Of a stretch of 64,000 nt of DNA, positions 18,101-27,425 are shown one piece after another. Numbering within the stretch: the stretch's first letter is position 1; each line of letters opens with the position of its first letter. The DNA is from Burkholderia plantarii (GTDB taxonomy: Bacteria; Pseudomonadota; Gammaproteobacteria; Burkholderiales; Burkholderiaceae). The notes under the pieces are model-generated. The model saw only the letters and a program-made list of their open reading frames with translations. It had not been told where the DNA came from and did not search any database. The stretch lies in the NCBI RefSeq assembly GCF_001411805.1, contig NZ_CP007213.1, positions 806,001 through 870,000 on the forward strand. Reading direction: 5' to 3'. A program made the position numbers and the translations under genes.

Positions 18101-21100
18101 GCCGCGCCCCCGGTCGAAGCATCGCGCCCCGTCACCGGCCGCCGGCGCGCGGCGAGCTGCCTTGCCAGCAGGAAGAACAGCGGCGTGAAGACGAGCCCGA
18201 ACGCCGTCACGCCGATCATGCCGGCGAACACGGCGGTACCCATCGCCTGCCGCATCTCGGCGCCCGCGCCGGTGGCGAACACCAGCGGCACGGCGCCGAG
18301 GATGAAGGCGAGGGAAGTCATCAGGATCGGCCGGAGGCGAACCCGGGCCGCGCGGATCGCGGCGTCGGCGGCGGACGCGCCGTCGCGTTGCGCCTGCACG
18401 GCGAATTCGACGATCAGGATCGCGTTCTTGGCGGCAAGTCCGATCAGCACGATGAAACCCACCTCGGTGAGAATGTTGACGTCCATGCCGCGCAGGCTCA
18501 CGCCGACCAGGGCGGCCAGCAGGCACATCGGCACGATCAGGATCACGCTTGCCGGCAGCGTCCAGCTCTCGTAGAGCGCGGCCAGCAGCAGGTAGACGAA
18601 CGTCACGGCCAGCGTGCCGGCGATCCAGGTGGTGTCGCCGGCCAGTTTCTCCTGCAGTGCCAGCTCGGTCCACTCGTAGTCGTAGCCGTCCGGCAGCGTG
18701 TTCGCGAGCACGCGCTCCATCGCCGCGAGCGCCTGCCCGGTCGAATACCCGGGCGCCGCCACGCCCTGCACCTCGGCACCGGGGAACAGGTCGTAGCGCG
18801 CCACGCGGAACGGCGTGGTAACCGGCCGGAAGCTCGCGAGGCTGCCGAGCGGCACCATGGCGCCGCTGTCCGAACGCGTGCGCAACGTCGCGAGGTCGCC
18901 GATCTCGCGGCGGTACGCCTGATCGGCCTCGATGTCGACCTGATAGGTGCGGCCGTACAGGTTGAAGTCGTTGACATAGAACGCGCCGAGATAGCCGGAC
19001 AGCATGCTGTTGACGCGGTCGAGCGGCACGCCGAGCAGTTGCGCCCGCACCGGATCGACGTCGGCGAATACGCCGGGCGCGCCGGCGTTGTACGGCGAGA
19101 ACACGTTGGCCACTGCCGCTTCGTGGCTCGCCGCAGCCGTCACGGCCTGCACCACGTGCTGCAGCCCGGCGGCCCCATGCCCCTGGCGGTCGCGCACGAA
19201 CAGCTTGAAACCGCCGCCGGTGCCGATGCCGGCCACCGCGGGCGGCGGCAGCACCAGCACGCGCGCCGTGCCGATCGGCGCCAGCGCGTGCCGGATCGCC
19301 GCCAACATGTGGCCGCCGTCGAGCCCGCGGCTGGCGCGTGCCTCGAAGTCGTCGAACACCACGAACACCACCGCCGCGTTGGGCGCGGTCGTGAAGGTAG
19401 CGCCGTCGGTCCCCGAGATCGCCGAGGTGTGGCGCACGCCGGGCAGCACGTCGAGGCGCCGGGATACGTCGCGCGCGACGTCGGTGGTGCGTGCGAGCGT
19501 GGCGCCCGGCGGCAGCTGGATCGAGACGATCGCATAGCCGCGATCCACCGGCGGCACGAAGCCGTGCGGCGTCACGTCGAGGCGCCACACGGTCAGCCCG
19601 ATCAGCCCGGCGTAGACGAGCAGCAGGAATCCGCGGCGGCCGAACGTGAGTGTCACCAGGCGCGTGTAACGCCCGGCCAGCGCCGCGAAGCCCCGATCGA
19701 ACCCGGCCAGCGCGGCGGCGATGCGGCCCGGCCGGTGCTGGCCGTGCGAGGCGGAGAACAGCAGCGCGGCCAGCGCCGGCGACAGCGTCAGCGAGACGAA
19801 TGCCGACAGCGCGGTGGCCAGCGCGATGGTCACCGCGAACTGCCGGAAGAACAGGCCCGGAATTCCCGAGATGAACGCGGCCGGCACGAACACCGCGATC
19901 AGCACGAGCGCGATCGCGATCACCGCGATGCCAACCTCGGCCATGCCGCGATGCGCGGCGGCGCGCGGCGTCAGGCCCTCGGCGATGTGCCGCTCGATGT
20001 TCTCCACCACCACGATCGCGTCGTCCACCACGATGCCGATCGCGAGCACCATGCCGAACAGCGAGAGGTTGTTGATCGCGACCCCGAACAGCGGCATCAG
20101 CGCAAGCGTGCCGATCAGCGAGATCGGGATCGCCAGGATCGGGATGATCGCGGCGCGCCAGGTCTTGAGGAACACGATCACGGCCAGCGCCACCAGCACG
20201 GTGGCCTCCAGCAGCGTGTGCAACACGTTGTGGATGGAGGTGCGCACGAAGGCGGTGGGATTGTAGTACGCGTGATATTCGAGATCGCTCGGGAAGCGCG
20301 CCTTCATGGCGTCGAGTGTCGCGATGATCGCGTCGGCGGTGGCCAGCGCGTTCGATCCCGGCTTCTGCGAGATGCCGATGTCGACCGTCGTGCCGCCGTC
20401 GAGCAGCGTGTCGCTGCCGTAGTCTTGCGCGCCTAGTTCCACGCGGGCCACGTCGCGCAGCCGCACCACGGCGGTGTTGCCGGCGTCGTCGCGGGTGGCG
20501 CGGACCACGATGTCGGCGAACGCGTCGGTGTCGCGCAGCCGCCCGCGTGTCAGCACCTGCAGCTGGTAGGCGCCGCCCGTGCCGCTCGGCGGCGTGTTGA
20601 GCGTGCCCGGCGAGACTTGCGCGTTGGCGCGCCGGATCGCGTCGATCACGTCGTCGACGCTGATCGCGCGCTCGGCCAGCCGGCCCGGATCGAGCCAGAC
20701 GCGCAGCGCGTAGTCGCGCTGCCCGCGCAGGTACACATCGCCCACCCCGTCGATGCGTGCCAGCGCGTCGCGAATGTCGAGCGTCGCGTAGTTCGACAGA
20801 TACTGCTGGGAGAGCGTGCCGTGTGGCGAGACCAGGTAGACCACCATCATCAGGTCGGGAGAGGTCTTCCGGACCTTGAGCCCGATCTGCCGGACCTGCT
20901 GCGGCAGGCGCGCCTCGGCCACCGCCACGCGGTTCTGCACCAGCGGCGCCACCGCATCGACGTCGGTGCCGGTGCGGAACACCACGCTGATCGTGACGTT
21001 GCCGTCGCCGGTGGACTGCGAACTCATGTAGAGCATGCCGTCCACGCCGTTGACCTCCTGCTCGATCGGCGTGGCCACGGTGTCGGCGATCACCTCGGCC

Positions 21101-21264
21101 GAGGCGCCCGGATAGGACGCCTGGATCGTCACCGTGGGCGGCACGATCTCGGGGAATTCGGACACCGGAAGCCGCGTGCCGGCCACCGCGCCGACCAGCA
21201 CCAGCAGGATCGAGCAGACCGCCGCGAACACGGGGCGGTCGATGAAGAAGCTGGAGAAACGCAT
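18097..21264 (-). CDS. RND multidrug efflux permease (HAE-1, MexF-like)
   Basis: This protein of about 1055 residues starts MRFSSFFIDRPVFAAVCSIL and has 12 predicted membrane helices in the usual 1+5 and 1+5 arrangement with two large periplasmic loops. The helix-4 proton-relay motif GIVVDDAIVVVENIERH is present. It resembles MexF-type hydrophobe/amphiphile exporters; the drug range cannot be read from sequence. ATG at 21264 follows a GGGAGG site at 12 bp spacing; an in-frame GTG at 21273 would add three residues and overlap the adaptor stop. Confidence 0.92.
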   Translation of the reverse strand: MRFSSFFIDRPVFAAVCSILLVLVGAVAGTRLPVSEFPEIVPPTVTIQASYPGASAEVIADTVATPIEQEVNGVDGMLYMSSQSTGDGNVTISVVFRTGTDVDAVAPLVQNRVAVAEARLPQQVRQIGLKVRKTSPDLMMVVYLVSPHGTLSQQYLSNYATLDIRDALARIDGVGDVYLRGQRDYALRVWLDPGRLAERAISVDDVIDAIRRANAQVSPGTLNTPPSGTGGAYQLQVLTRGRLRDTDAFADIVVRATRDDAGNTAVVRLRDVARVELGAQDYGSDTLLDGGTTVDIGISQKPGSNALATADAIIATLDAMKARFPSDLEYHAYYNPTAFVRTSIHNVLHTLLEATVLVALAVIVFLKTWRAAIIPILAIPISLIGTLALMPLFGVAINNLSLFGMVLAIGIVVDDAIVVVENIERHIAEGLTPRAAAHRGMAEVGIAVIAIALVLIAVFVPAAFISGIPGLFFRQFAVTIALATALSAFVSLTLSPALAALLFSASHGQHRPGRIAAALAGFDRGFAALAGRYTRLVTLTFGRRGFLLLVYAGLIGLTVWRLDVTPHGFVPPVDRGYAIVSIQLPPGATLARTTDVARDVSRRLDVLPGVRHTSAISGTDGATFTTAPNAAVVFVVFDDFEARASRGLDGGHMLAAIRHALAPIGTARVLVLPPPAVAGIGTGGGFKLFVRDRQGHGAAGLQHVVQAVTAAASHEAAVANVFSPYNAGAPGVFADVDPVRAQLLGVPLDRVNSMLSGYLGAFYVNDFNLYGRTYQVDIEADQAYRREIGDLATLRTRSDSGAMVPLGSLASFRPVTTPFRVARYDLFPGAEVQGVAAPGYSTGQALAAMERVLANTLPDGYDYEWTELALQEKLAGDTTWIAGTLAVTFVYLLLAALYESWTLPASVILIVPMCLLAALVGVSLRGMDVNILTEVGFIVLIGLAAKNAILIVEFAVQAQRDGASAADAAIRAARVRLRPILMTSLAFILGAVPLVFATGAGAEMRQAMGTAVFAGMIGVTAFGLVFTPLFFLLARQLAARRRPVTGRDASTGGAA

Positions 21265-21269
21265 GGTGC

Positions 21270-22520
21270 TCACTTGCCTCCCGGTGCGGCCGCCTGGCCG
21301 ACCTTGACCGTATCGCCGGGCCGCACCTTCGCGAGGCCGTCGACGATCACGCGATCGTGCGGCGCGAGCCCGGCGAGCACGATGCGGCGCGTGCCGTCCA
21401 GCGCACCGGGCACCACCGGGCGCGGCTCCACCTTCGAGTCAGCGTCGACCACCAGCACGAAGCGCCGGCTCTGGTCACTGAGGATTGCCGCGTCGGGCAC
21501 GCTGGCGGCGCTCGTCGGCTGGCCGAGCGGCAGGCGCACGCGCGCGAACAGCCCCGGCAGCAGCACGTGATCGGGATTGGGGAGCACCGCACGCAGCCGG
21601 ATCGTGCCGGAATCGCGGTCCTCCTCGTTGTTGGCGAATTCGAGCGTGGCGCGGCGCGGCCAGCCCGTTTCGTCGCCGATCTCGACGGGCAGCGTCAGGC
21701 GGTGCGCCGGCAGCCCGGCGCGCGCGAGGCGCTGGTAGTCGGCCTCGGTCACGTCGAACGTGATGCGAATCGGGTCGAGCGTGACGATCGTGGCGAGCAG
21801 CGTGCCTTGTCCGCTGCCTCCGCTCACGAAGTTGCCGACGTCGACGCGGCGGTCCGACAGCAGCCCGTCGATCGGCGCGGTGACGTGGGTGTAGGACAGA
21901 TCGAGCGTGGTGGCCTTTAACCGGGCGGCCGCCACCGCCACCTCGGCGTCGGCGCCGGCGGCGTCGGCCGTGCTCTGCTGCACGGCCTCGATGCTGACCG
22001 CGCCGGCCTGGCGCAACTGGCCGTCGCGCCCGGACTTCTGCCGTGCGAGCGTCTGGCGCGCCTGCGCCGCGCGCAGGTTGCCGGCGTCGCGATCGCGCGC
22101 GGCCTCGAAGGTGGCGGGATCGAGATCGAACAGCGGCGCGCCGGCGCGCACCGGCTCGCCGTCGCGAAAGCGGATCGCCTGCAGATAGCCCGACACGCGC
22201 GCGCGCAGCATGACCTTCTGCACCGCCTCGAGCCGCCCCGTGTAGATCGACTCTGCCTGGGTCGGCGCGAACATCGGTTCGACCACCTGCACGATCGGTA
22301 TCGGCCGGCTCTCGGCCGGCGGCTTCGGCGAGCAGCCGGCCAGTAGCGCCGCGCCGACCAGCGCGGTCGCGACGTGTCGCGCGAGGGGCGCGGCGCGTGG
22401 GCGGACGCGAGCGCCGGCGCGCGGTGGCCGGCCTCGCGCCGGCGTCGGTCGGGAGGGTGCCGACGGTGCTGCCCCGTCGCCGGCAAGCGCGGCGCCGTGG
22501 CGCCGCAGGGTGGTCTTCAT
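21270..22520 (-). CDS. RND periplasmic adaptor lipoprotein
   Basis: This 416-residue membrane-fusion protein has an unusually long Arg/Pro/Ala-rich N-terminus before the lipobox (ALLAGC near residue 60), then the biotinyl-lipoyl half-motifs (LRARVSGYLQAIRFRDGEPV and YTHVTAPIDGLLSDRRVDVG), a helical hairpin and beta-barrel domains. It couples the MexF-like permease to its outer-membrane partner and is the first gene of that operon. The ATG at 22520 leaves about 60 residues before the lipid-anchored Cys; a shorter start inside this tail is possible. Confidence 0.88.
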   Translation of the reverse strand: MKTTLRRHGAALAGDGAAPSAPSRPTPARGRPPRAGARVRPRAAPLARHVATALVGAALLAGCSPKPPAESRPIPIVQVVEPMFAPTQAESIYTGRLEAVQKVMLRARVSGYLQAIRFRDGEPVRAGAPLFDLDPATFEAARDRDAGNLRAAQARQTLARQKSGRDGQLRQAGAVSIEAVQQSTADAAGADAEVAVAAARLKATTLDLSYTHVTAPIDGLLSDRRVDVGNFVSGGSGQGTLLATIVTLDPIRITFDVTEADYQRLARAGLPAHRLTLPVEIGDETGWPRRATLEFANNEEDRDSGTIRLRAVLPNPDHVLLPGLFARVRLPLGQPTSAASVPDAAILSDQSRRFVLVVDADSKVEPRPVVPGALDGTRRIVLAGLAPHDRVIVDGLAKVRPGDTVKVGQAAAPGGK

Positions 22521-23073
22521 GTTGGCTGTCTCCGGATACGGGCTCGATCGCCTGGCGGCCCGCAATGGCGCGGCACGGCCTGAAACGTCGTGGCGTGACC
22601 GGCGCGCGGCCACCTCGCGATCGGGCACCGGGTCGTTCAGTGGATTCGGTCGCGCGCGTTCGTGCGGCCGGCGATGCGTCCTGGCGCACGATGCGATGGC
22701 GGGATGTAGGGTTTTTGCTTAGTCATGCTATTCATTACACGCACTGCGGGTGATCCGCTGGATGGAAAAGAGTCCGGTCCGAGGCGGGCCGTCGGTCGAG
22801 CCGGACGAGGCGGCGTTGGCAGCGCCCGGTCCGGTCGGCTGCCGTCGTGCCTGATTCGGTCCGGTCAAGGATAAGATCGATCCGGCCGGCTTTCAATTCG
22901 CATTCGGGGTGCCGACGGCGGTGGCGCGCGGCCGCTTCCGGGGCGACGCGAAGCCTTGCGCCGCAACGCTCATGCGCGTTGCGGCCGCCGCTCGTCGGCG
23001 GCGCGCGCGGCGGCGCCCGGCGTGCCTGCTCGCATTTCCGAGGCCGGATGCGGCGCTGGCGAGGCCCGTGCCT
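22521..23073. other. divergent promoter region of pump and two-component genes
   Basis: This 550-bp gap separates the minus-strand pump operon from the plus-strand regulator genes. Near 22,700-22,740 there is an AT-richer stretch that could hold the pump promoter on the minus strand. No coding family was recognised, and no copy of the GACAT tandem element was found facing the pump operon. Confidence 0.4.
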
Positions 23074-23126
23074 GACATGATTCGACATCAAGTTTTACAG
23101 TCGCCAAATTTGGCCGCCTTCGATTC
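23074..23126 (+). promoter_or_regulatory. GACAT tandem-repeat promoter, site 1 (two-component pair)
   Basis: GACAT at 23074-23078 is repeated at 23084-23088, exactly 10 bp on. ACAG follows at 23097, and CGATTC at 23121 stands 18 bp after the ACAGTC hexamer. The same layout occurs upstream of four other transcription units in this window (27145-27197, 28004-28056, 37240-37293, 38281-38334). Tandem half-sites one helical turn apart, just before the -35, are typical of OmpR-family activator sites. Confidence 0.65.
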
Positions 23127-23261
23127 TGTGTAAGCTGCTTCCCGGTATCGGCTCGCAGTCCGTACGCCGGTCGCGCGTGGAGATCCACCCGGCCCGCGGC
23201 TCGCGGCTCGATGGCGCCGAACCATCCTGTATCGCCGCATTCGCCCGTCAAGCGCACACCC

Positions 23262-24029
23262 ATGTCAAGAGATCCGACCTCGCCTCCCGAACCACTTCGC
23301 GACCGCATCCTCGTGCTCGACGACGAAACCGAGATCCGCCAGATGCTGCAGCGCTATCTCATCGCGCAGGGCTTCGAGGTGCGCGCGGTCAAGGACGGCA
23401 TGCAACTCGACGCGTGCCTGGAGCGGCAGCCGTACGACCTGCTGGTGCTCGACATCATGATGCCGAAGGAGGACGGGTTGGCGGTGTGCCGGCGCCTGCG
23501 CGCGCAAGGTCAGACGATTCCGATCCTGATGCTGACCGCGCGCGGCGATCCCGTGGATCGCGTGATGGGGCTCGAGATGGGCGCCGACGATTACCTCGCC
23601 AAGCCGTTCGTGCCGAGTGAGCTGGTCGCGCGCATCCGCGCGATGCTGCGGCGCAGGACGCTCCTGCTGCGCCAGGCCGGGCAGCTCGGCGGCATCGTCG
23701 CCGACGCCGACGCGCCGGCGCTGCGCTTCGGTCCCTATCGGCTCGACGTGCGCCGCCAGGAGCTGTTCCGCGACGCGAGCCTCCTCGAGATCGGCTCGGC
23801 GGAAATGCGCCTGCTGTGCGCGCTCGCGTCGGCGCCGAATCGCCCGCAGAGCCGGGACAGCCTGCTCGAGCGCGCGAGGGGCCGTGAATACGGCGCGCTG
23901 TTGCGCAGCGTCGACGTGCAGGTGCTGCGCCTCAGGCAGATGCTCGAGGACGACGCGTCCAAGCCGCGCCACATTCGCACCGTGTGGGGCGTCGGCTACA
24001 TGTTGATAGCCGAATACGAGGCGTCATGA
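23262..24029 (+). CDS. OmpR-family response regulator
   Basis: This 255-residue regulator has a receiver domain with acidic pocket D20/D21 and phospho-acceptor D64 (LLVLDIMMP), a conserved Lys in YLAKPFVPSELVARI, and a C-terminal winged-helix domain ending in HIRTVWGVGYML. The ATG at 23262 gives a normal N-terminus. It overlaps its histidine kinase by 4 bp (ATGA) and is preceded by a GACAT tandem promoter. The divergent RND operon is a likely target. The 5' leader from the predicted start site is about 130 bases. Confidence 0.92.
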   Translation: MSRDPTSPPEPLRDRILVLDDETEIRQMLQRYLIAQGFEVRAVKDGMQLDACLERQPYDLLVLDIMMPKEDGLAVCRRLRAQGQTIPILMLTARGDPVDRVMGLEMGADDYLAKPFVPSELVARIRAMLRRRTLLLRQAGQLGGIVADADAPALRFGPYRLDVRRQELFRDASLLEIGSAEMRLLCALASAPNRPQSRDSLLERARGREYGALLRSVDVQVLRLRQMLEDDASKPRHIRTVWGVGYMLIAEYEAS

Positions 24030-25351
24030 GCCCGTGGCCGAGGTCCCTGCTGGGACGGAACTTCCTGCTGCTGGTGGCGCTGGCGCTGGCCAGCCAGGCC
24101 GCCGTCATCACCGTGTTCCTGACCTTCATCCAGAAGCCGCGGATCGACGATGCCGCGTCCCTCGTGGCCTCGCAGATCGTCGCCATGCAGAAGCTGCTGG
24201 CCGCCCTGCCTGAGCACGAGCGCAGCCGCGAACTGCTGGGGCTGAACGGCATCCCGCAGGAGGCGGTGCCGTTCGAGCGGATGCGCGGCGAGCCGCCGTC
24301 GGGCTATGTGCTGCACGTGTTCTTCGAGGGTCTCGAGGCGCGGCTGCCGCCCGACACGACGATTCGCTGGGAACGCGAGGGCGAGCGTCGTTTCTGGGTA
24401 CGGCTGAACGTCGGTGGCCGCTACGACTGGGTGATGTGGCATCCGGGCTCGGCGGTCGCCCACGTGCTGCCATGGGGTTTGATCTGCCTGTTGCTGACGG
24501 TGGCGACGGTACCCGTGCTCGGTGCCTATTTGATGCACCGTCCGGTGGACGCCGCATTGCGGCGCCTGGCGCGCGCGGCGGCCACCGTCGAGCGCGGCGA
24601 ATGGCCCGACGCGGTGCCCGTGACGGGACCGCGCGAGCTCGCCACGGTGGCCGAAGCGTTCAACCGGATGGTCGCCGTGCTCGCCGATCTCGAGGCTACG
24701 CGCACGGAGATGCTGGCGGGCATTTCGCACGACATCCGCACGCCGCTGACCAAGCTGCGCCTCGTGGTGGCCGCGCCGGACGCGTTCGAGGCAGCGCAGG
24801 CCAGCGCGGAGCGCTTCATTCAGGATATCGACATGATCGTGCAGCAGTTCATCGATTTCGCGCGCGGCTGGAACGACGAGGCGGTCGTCGCCTGCGACCT
24901 GAACGAACTGATCTCGCAGCTCGCCGCCGACTACACCGGTCTCGGGCATTCGTTCGAGGCATCGCTGGAACCGCTGCCGCCGATTCCGGTGCGCCAGATC
25001 AGCCTGCAGCGCCTGTTGATGAACCTGATGCAGAACGCGGTCGTGTACGGCCGCACCGGGCTCGCCGTGCGCACCCGCGCCGAGCCGGGATGGGCGATCG
25101 TGTGCGTCGAGGATCGCGGCCCGGGCGTGCCCGATGCGATGCTGCCGCTGATCATGCAACCGTTTCGGCGCGGCACGCAGGACAGCGGGAAGGGCGGCAC
25201 GGGCCTCGGTCTCGCGATCGTGGCGCGCATCGCCTCGCAACATGGCGGCCGCCTCGAACTGTCGGCCAACCGCCCGCACGGCCTGATTGCCACGGTTCGG
25301 CTTCCGCTCGCGCCGCCGCGCGCGAGCGGCGCGCGTCTGCGCGTTCCCTGA
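24026..25351 (+). CDS. sensor histidine kinase
   Basis: This 441-residue inner-membrane kinase has a membrane helix at about residues 10-32, a periplasmic domain of about 120 residues, a second helix near residue 155, a HAMP linker, an H-box with H235 (GISHDIRTPLTKLRL), an N-box (NLMQNAVVYGR) and a G-box (GKGGTGLGLAIV). It is EnvZ-like in layout and translationally coupled to the response regulator. As the only histidine kinase seen here, it may also serve the orphan regulator at 26292-27041; that is inference. Confidence 0.92.
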   Translation: MSPWPRSLLGRNFLLLVALALASQAAVITVFLTFIQKPRIDDAASLVASQIVAMQKLLAALPEHERSRELLGLNGIPQEAVPFERMRGEPPSGYVLHVFFEGLEARLPPDTTIRWEREGERRFWVRLNVGGRYDWVMWHPGSAVAHVLPWGLICLLLTVATVPVLGAYLMHRPVDAALRRLARAAATVERGEWPDAVPVTGPRELATVAEAFNRMVAVLADLEATRTEMLAGISHDIRTPLTKLRLVVAAPDAFEAAQASAERFIQDIDMIVQQFIDFARGWNDEAVVACDLNELISQLAADYTGLGHSFEASLEPLPPIPVRQISLQRLLMNLMQNAVVYGRTGLAVRTRAEPGWAIVCVEDRGPGVPDAMLPLIMQPFRRGTQDSGKGGTGLGLAIVARIASQHGGRLELSANRPHGLIATVRLPLAPPRASGARLRVP

Positions 25352-25353
25352 GG

Positions 25354-25379
25354 GCGGCACGAAGCGGGACCCGTGCCGC
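25354..25379. terminator. hairpin between convergent kinase and mipA genes
   Basis: GCGGCACG at 25354-25361 pairs with CGTGCCGC at 25372-25379 across a 10-base loop, directly after the kinase stop. It could end transcription from both sides, although no T-run is present. Confidence 0.35.
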
Positions 25380-25408
25380 GCCGCGCGCGAGCACGCCGGC
25401 GCTCGTGA

Positions 25409-26227
25409 TCAGAAGTGGTAGGCGACGCCGAATGCGCCGAACATGCTGGTGCGCCGCTCCACTATCGGGCTGTCGGCGGCGTCGCCGAGCAGCGTGCCGA
25501 CGCCGAGGCTCGTGTTCATCGACCAGTGCCGGTTCAGGCGATGGTCCCAGGTCGTCTTGAAGTCGACCTTCGAGAACCCCGACGACGGCCGGTACACGGG
25601 CAGCCCGGCCGCGCTGTTCGCCGCCTGCTCCTCGTCGATGCCGAAATACGTGCGCTCGGCCGGACCGTTGGACCAGACGGTGTCCACCCCCACCGAGATC
25701 CGGTCGCCCGCGGCCTGGTACACCGTGTAGGCCACGCTCAGCGTCACGTGATTCCCGTATCCGGCATGGGCGGACTGCAGGAACTCGAGGTTCGCGCTGG
25801 CCGGGCCGTCGTGCCAGCGCGCGAACGCGCCGTACTCGAATGACGTGGCGATGTCGCCGGTGCCGTCGAGGATCGCCGCGTCGCCCTGGTCGCGGCCGCG
25901 CTCCGCGCCGACCAGCAGGCCCGCCGACAGCGACGGCGTCAGCGCGAAGGCGACGCCGCCGTCGAACCCCTGCACGAAGAACGTGACGCGCGAGCCGGTG
26001 CCGCTCGACAGGTTCAGCACCGGCAGCGGCCGGATGCGATAGGACTTGCCGCCGTCGTAGCGCGGCACGACGGCCGCGTCGAGGCCGATGCCGTTCTCCG
26101 GCGCGGCGCTCTGCGCGAAGGCGGGCGCGCCGTGCAGCAGGGTGCCGCCGAGCACGGTGCAGGCGAACAGGGCACGGCGCGCGGGCAGCCACGCGGGAAT
26201 ACGTCGCGTGAGTCGAAATGGAGACAT
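25409..26227 (-). CDS. MipA/OmpV-family outer-membrane protein
   Basis: This 272-residue precursor has a signal peptide with an Ala-rich cleavage region (GAPAFAQS) and a beta-barrel ending in aromatic GAFGVAYHF, as expected for an outer-membrane barrel. MipA was named for binding MltA; homologues are often under two-component control and are linked to responses to cationic peptides and other envelope agents. It follows the orphan regulator by 64 bp with no promoter motif between, so the two probably form one operon. Confidence 0.85.
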   Translation of the reverse strand: MSPFRLTRRIPAWLPARRALFACTVLGGTLLHGAPAFAQSAAPENGIGLDAAVVPRYDGGKSYRIRPLPVLNLSSGTGSRVTFFVQGFDGGVAFALTPSLSAGLLVGAERGRDQGDAAILDGTGDIATSFEYGAFARWHDGPASANLEFLQSAHAGYGNHVTLSVAYTVYQAAGDRISVGVDTVWSNGPAERTYFGIDEEQAANSAAGLPVYRPSSGFSKVDFKTTWDHRLNRHWSMNTSLGVGTLLGDAADSPIVERRTSMFGAFGVAYHF

Positions 26228-26291
26228 GAGAGCGAAAGGATCGGTTGATGGAGCGGGTTGGAAGAACGGGTCCAGGCGTGGCGGCGCCGGC

Positions 26292-27041
26292 TCACACGGC
26301 GGCGAGGCGCGCGGCGTCGATGTCGTCGTGCGATTCGACGTCCGGCACGAAGATGTAGCCGAGCCCGCGCACGGTCTGGATGAAGCGCGGCATCGACGGA
26401 TTCGCCTCGAGCACGCGGCGCAGACGCCATACCGCCACGTCGATCGTCCGATCGGTCGCGGCGTCGAGGCTGGGCCCGTGCAGCGTCTTGCGCAGGCGAT
26501 CGCGCGTGAGCGTGCGCATCGGCGCGTCGACGAATACCTTCAGAAGCGCGAATTCGCTTTCCGAGATGGCCAGCCGGTGCTGTCCGGCGCGCAGCGTGCG
26601 CGCCTGGAAGTCGAGCGTGTAGTGACCGAACCGGTAGGGCGCGCGCAGCAGCGGCGCGGCGGACGGCAGTGGATGCGCGTGGCGGCGCAGCACGGCGCGA
26701 ATCCGGGCCACCAGCTCGCGCGGGTTGAACGGCTTGACGAGGTAGTCGTCGGCACCGAACTCGAAGCCGATCACGCGGTCGCTTTCGTCCGCGCGGGCGC
26801 TCGTCAGGATCACCGGCAGGTCGTCGCCGGTGTTGCGCAGGTCGCGCAGCACGCCGAGTCCGTCGAGGCCCGGCAGCGCGACGTCGAGCACCGCGAGCGC
26901 GGGGCGCCGACGCGTGATGCTGCTTGCCAGCGCGCGGCCGTCGTCGAGCAGCGCGACCTCGAAGCCGCACGCGGTGAGGTAGCTGTTCAGCAAATTCCGC
27001 AGCTCGGGATCGTCGTCGACGACCAGAATCCGATTCGACAT
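26292..27041 (-). CDS. orphan OmpR-family response regulator
   Basis: This 249-residue regulator has receiver-domain acidic residues D9-D11, phospho-acceptor D53 (LAVLDVALPGLDG), a conserved Lys in YLVKPFNPRELVARI and a winged-helix effector domain ending in TVRGLGYIFVP. No kinase gene adjoins it. It heads an operon with mipA and carries a GACAT tandem promoter about 105 bp upstream, suggesting autoregulation. Start at 27041 (MSNRILVVDDD) was preferred; 27056 would add five residues. Confidence 0.9.
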   Translation of the reverse strand: MSNRILVVDDDPELRNLLNSYLTACGFEVALLDDGRALASSITRRRPALAVLDVALPGLDGLGVLRDLRNTGDDLPVILTSARADESDRVIGFEFGADDYLVKPFNPRELVARIRAVLRRHAHPLPSAAPLLRAPYRFGHYTLDFQARTLRAGQHRLAISESEFALLKVFVDAPMRTLTRDRLRKTLHGPSLDAATDRTIDVAVWRLRRVLEANPSMPRFIQTVRGLGYIFVPDVESHDDIDAARLAAV

Positions 27042-27144
27042 AGTGATGGAAGGCATGCTCGAGTGAGACCCGCGACGCTCCGTGGCGGATCGGCGCCGAT
27101 CGTGAACCATGCCCCGCGCCGTCGTGCCCGGGGCTCCACGACGC

Positions 27145-27197
27145 AATGTAGGGAAGTCGCCCCCGCGCAGCTGTAGCAAATCATGTCGGCGCGTGTC
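27145..27197 (-). promoter_or_regulatory. GACAT tandem-repeat promoter, site 2 (orphan regulator and mipA)
   Basis: On the minus strand GACAC (27197-27193) and GACAT (27187-27183) are 10 bp apart, ACAGCT is at 27174-27169, and TACATT is at 27150-27145 after 18 bp. The spacing equals that of sites 4 and 5 between ACAGCT and the -10. The presumed start lies about 95 bp before the regulator start codon. Confidence 0.68.
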
Positions 27198-27425
27198 GCC
27201 GGTGGCGCGCGGCCTCGGCGAGCGGCGCGCCGAACATGAAACCCGCGACGCGATTCGCGGCAGGGCGCGGCCGGGAAAGCGCCGTGACGCGTCGGGCCGG
27301 TCGTTGATCGATAACGGTTCGGCGGAGGTGGAAACGCTTCGTCATGGTGATGGCGCGAACGCGAGTGGCCGCGATCAGCCTGACTCGATAAGATCGGCGC
27401 ATCACTTTCAAGCGGAGATTCGACC

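Noticed and set aside
15153..18122. A 989-codon minus-strand frame across the outer-membrane factor gene and upstream DNA
   Set aside because: Only short pieces match the SDR pseudogene; the rest is antisense or out-of-frame reading of neighbouring genes.
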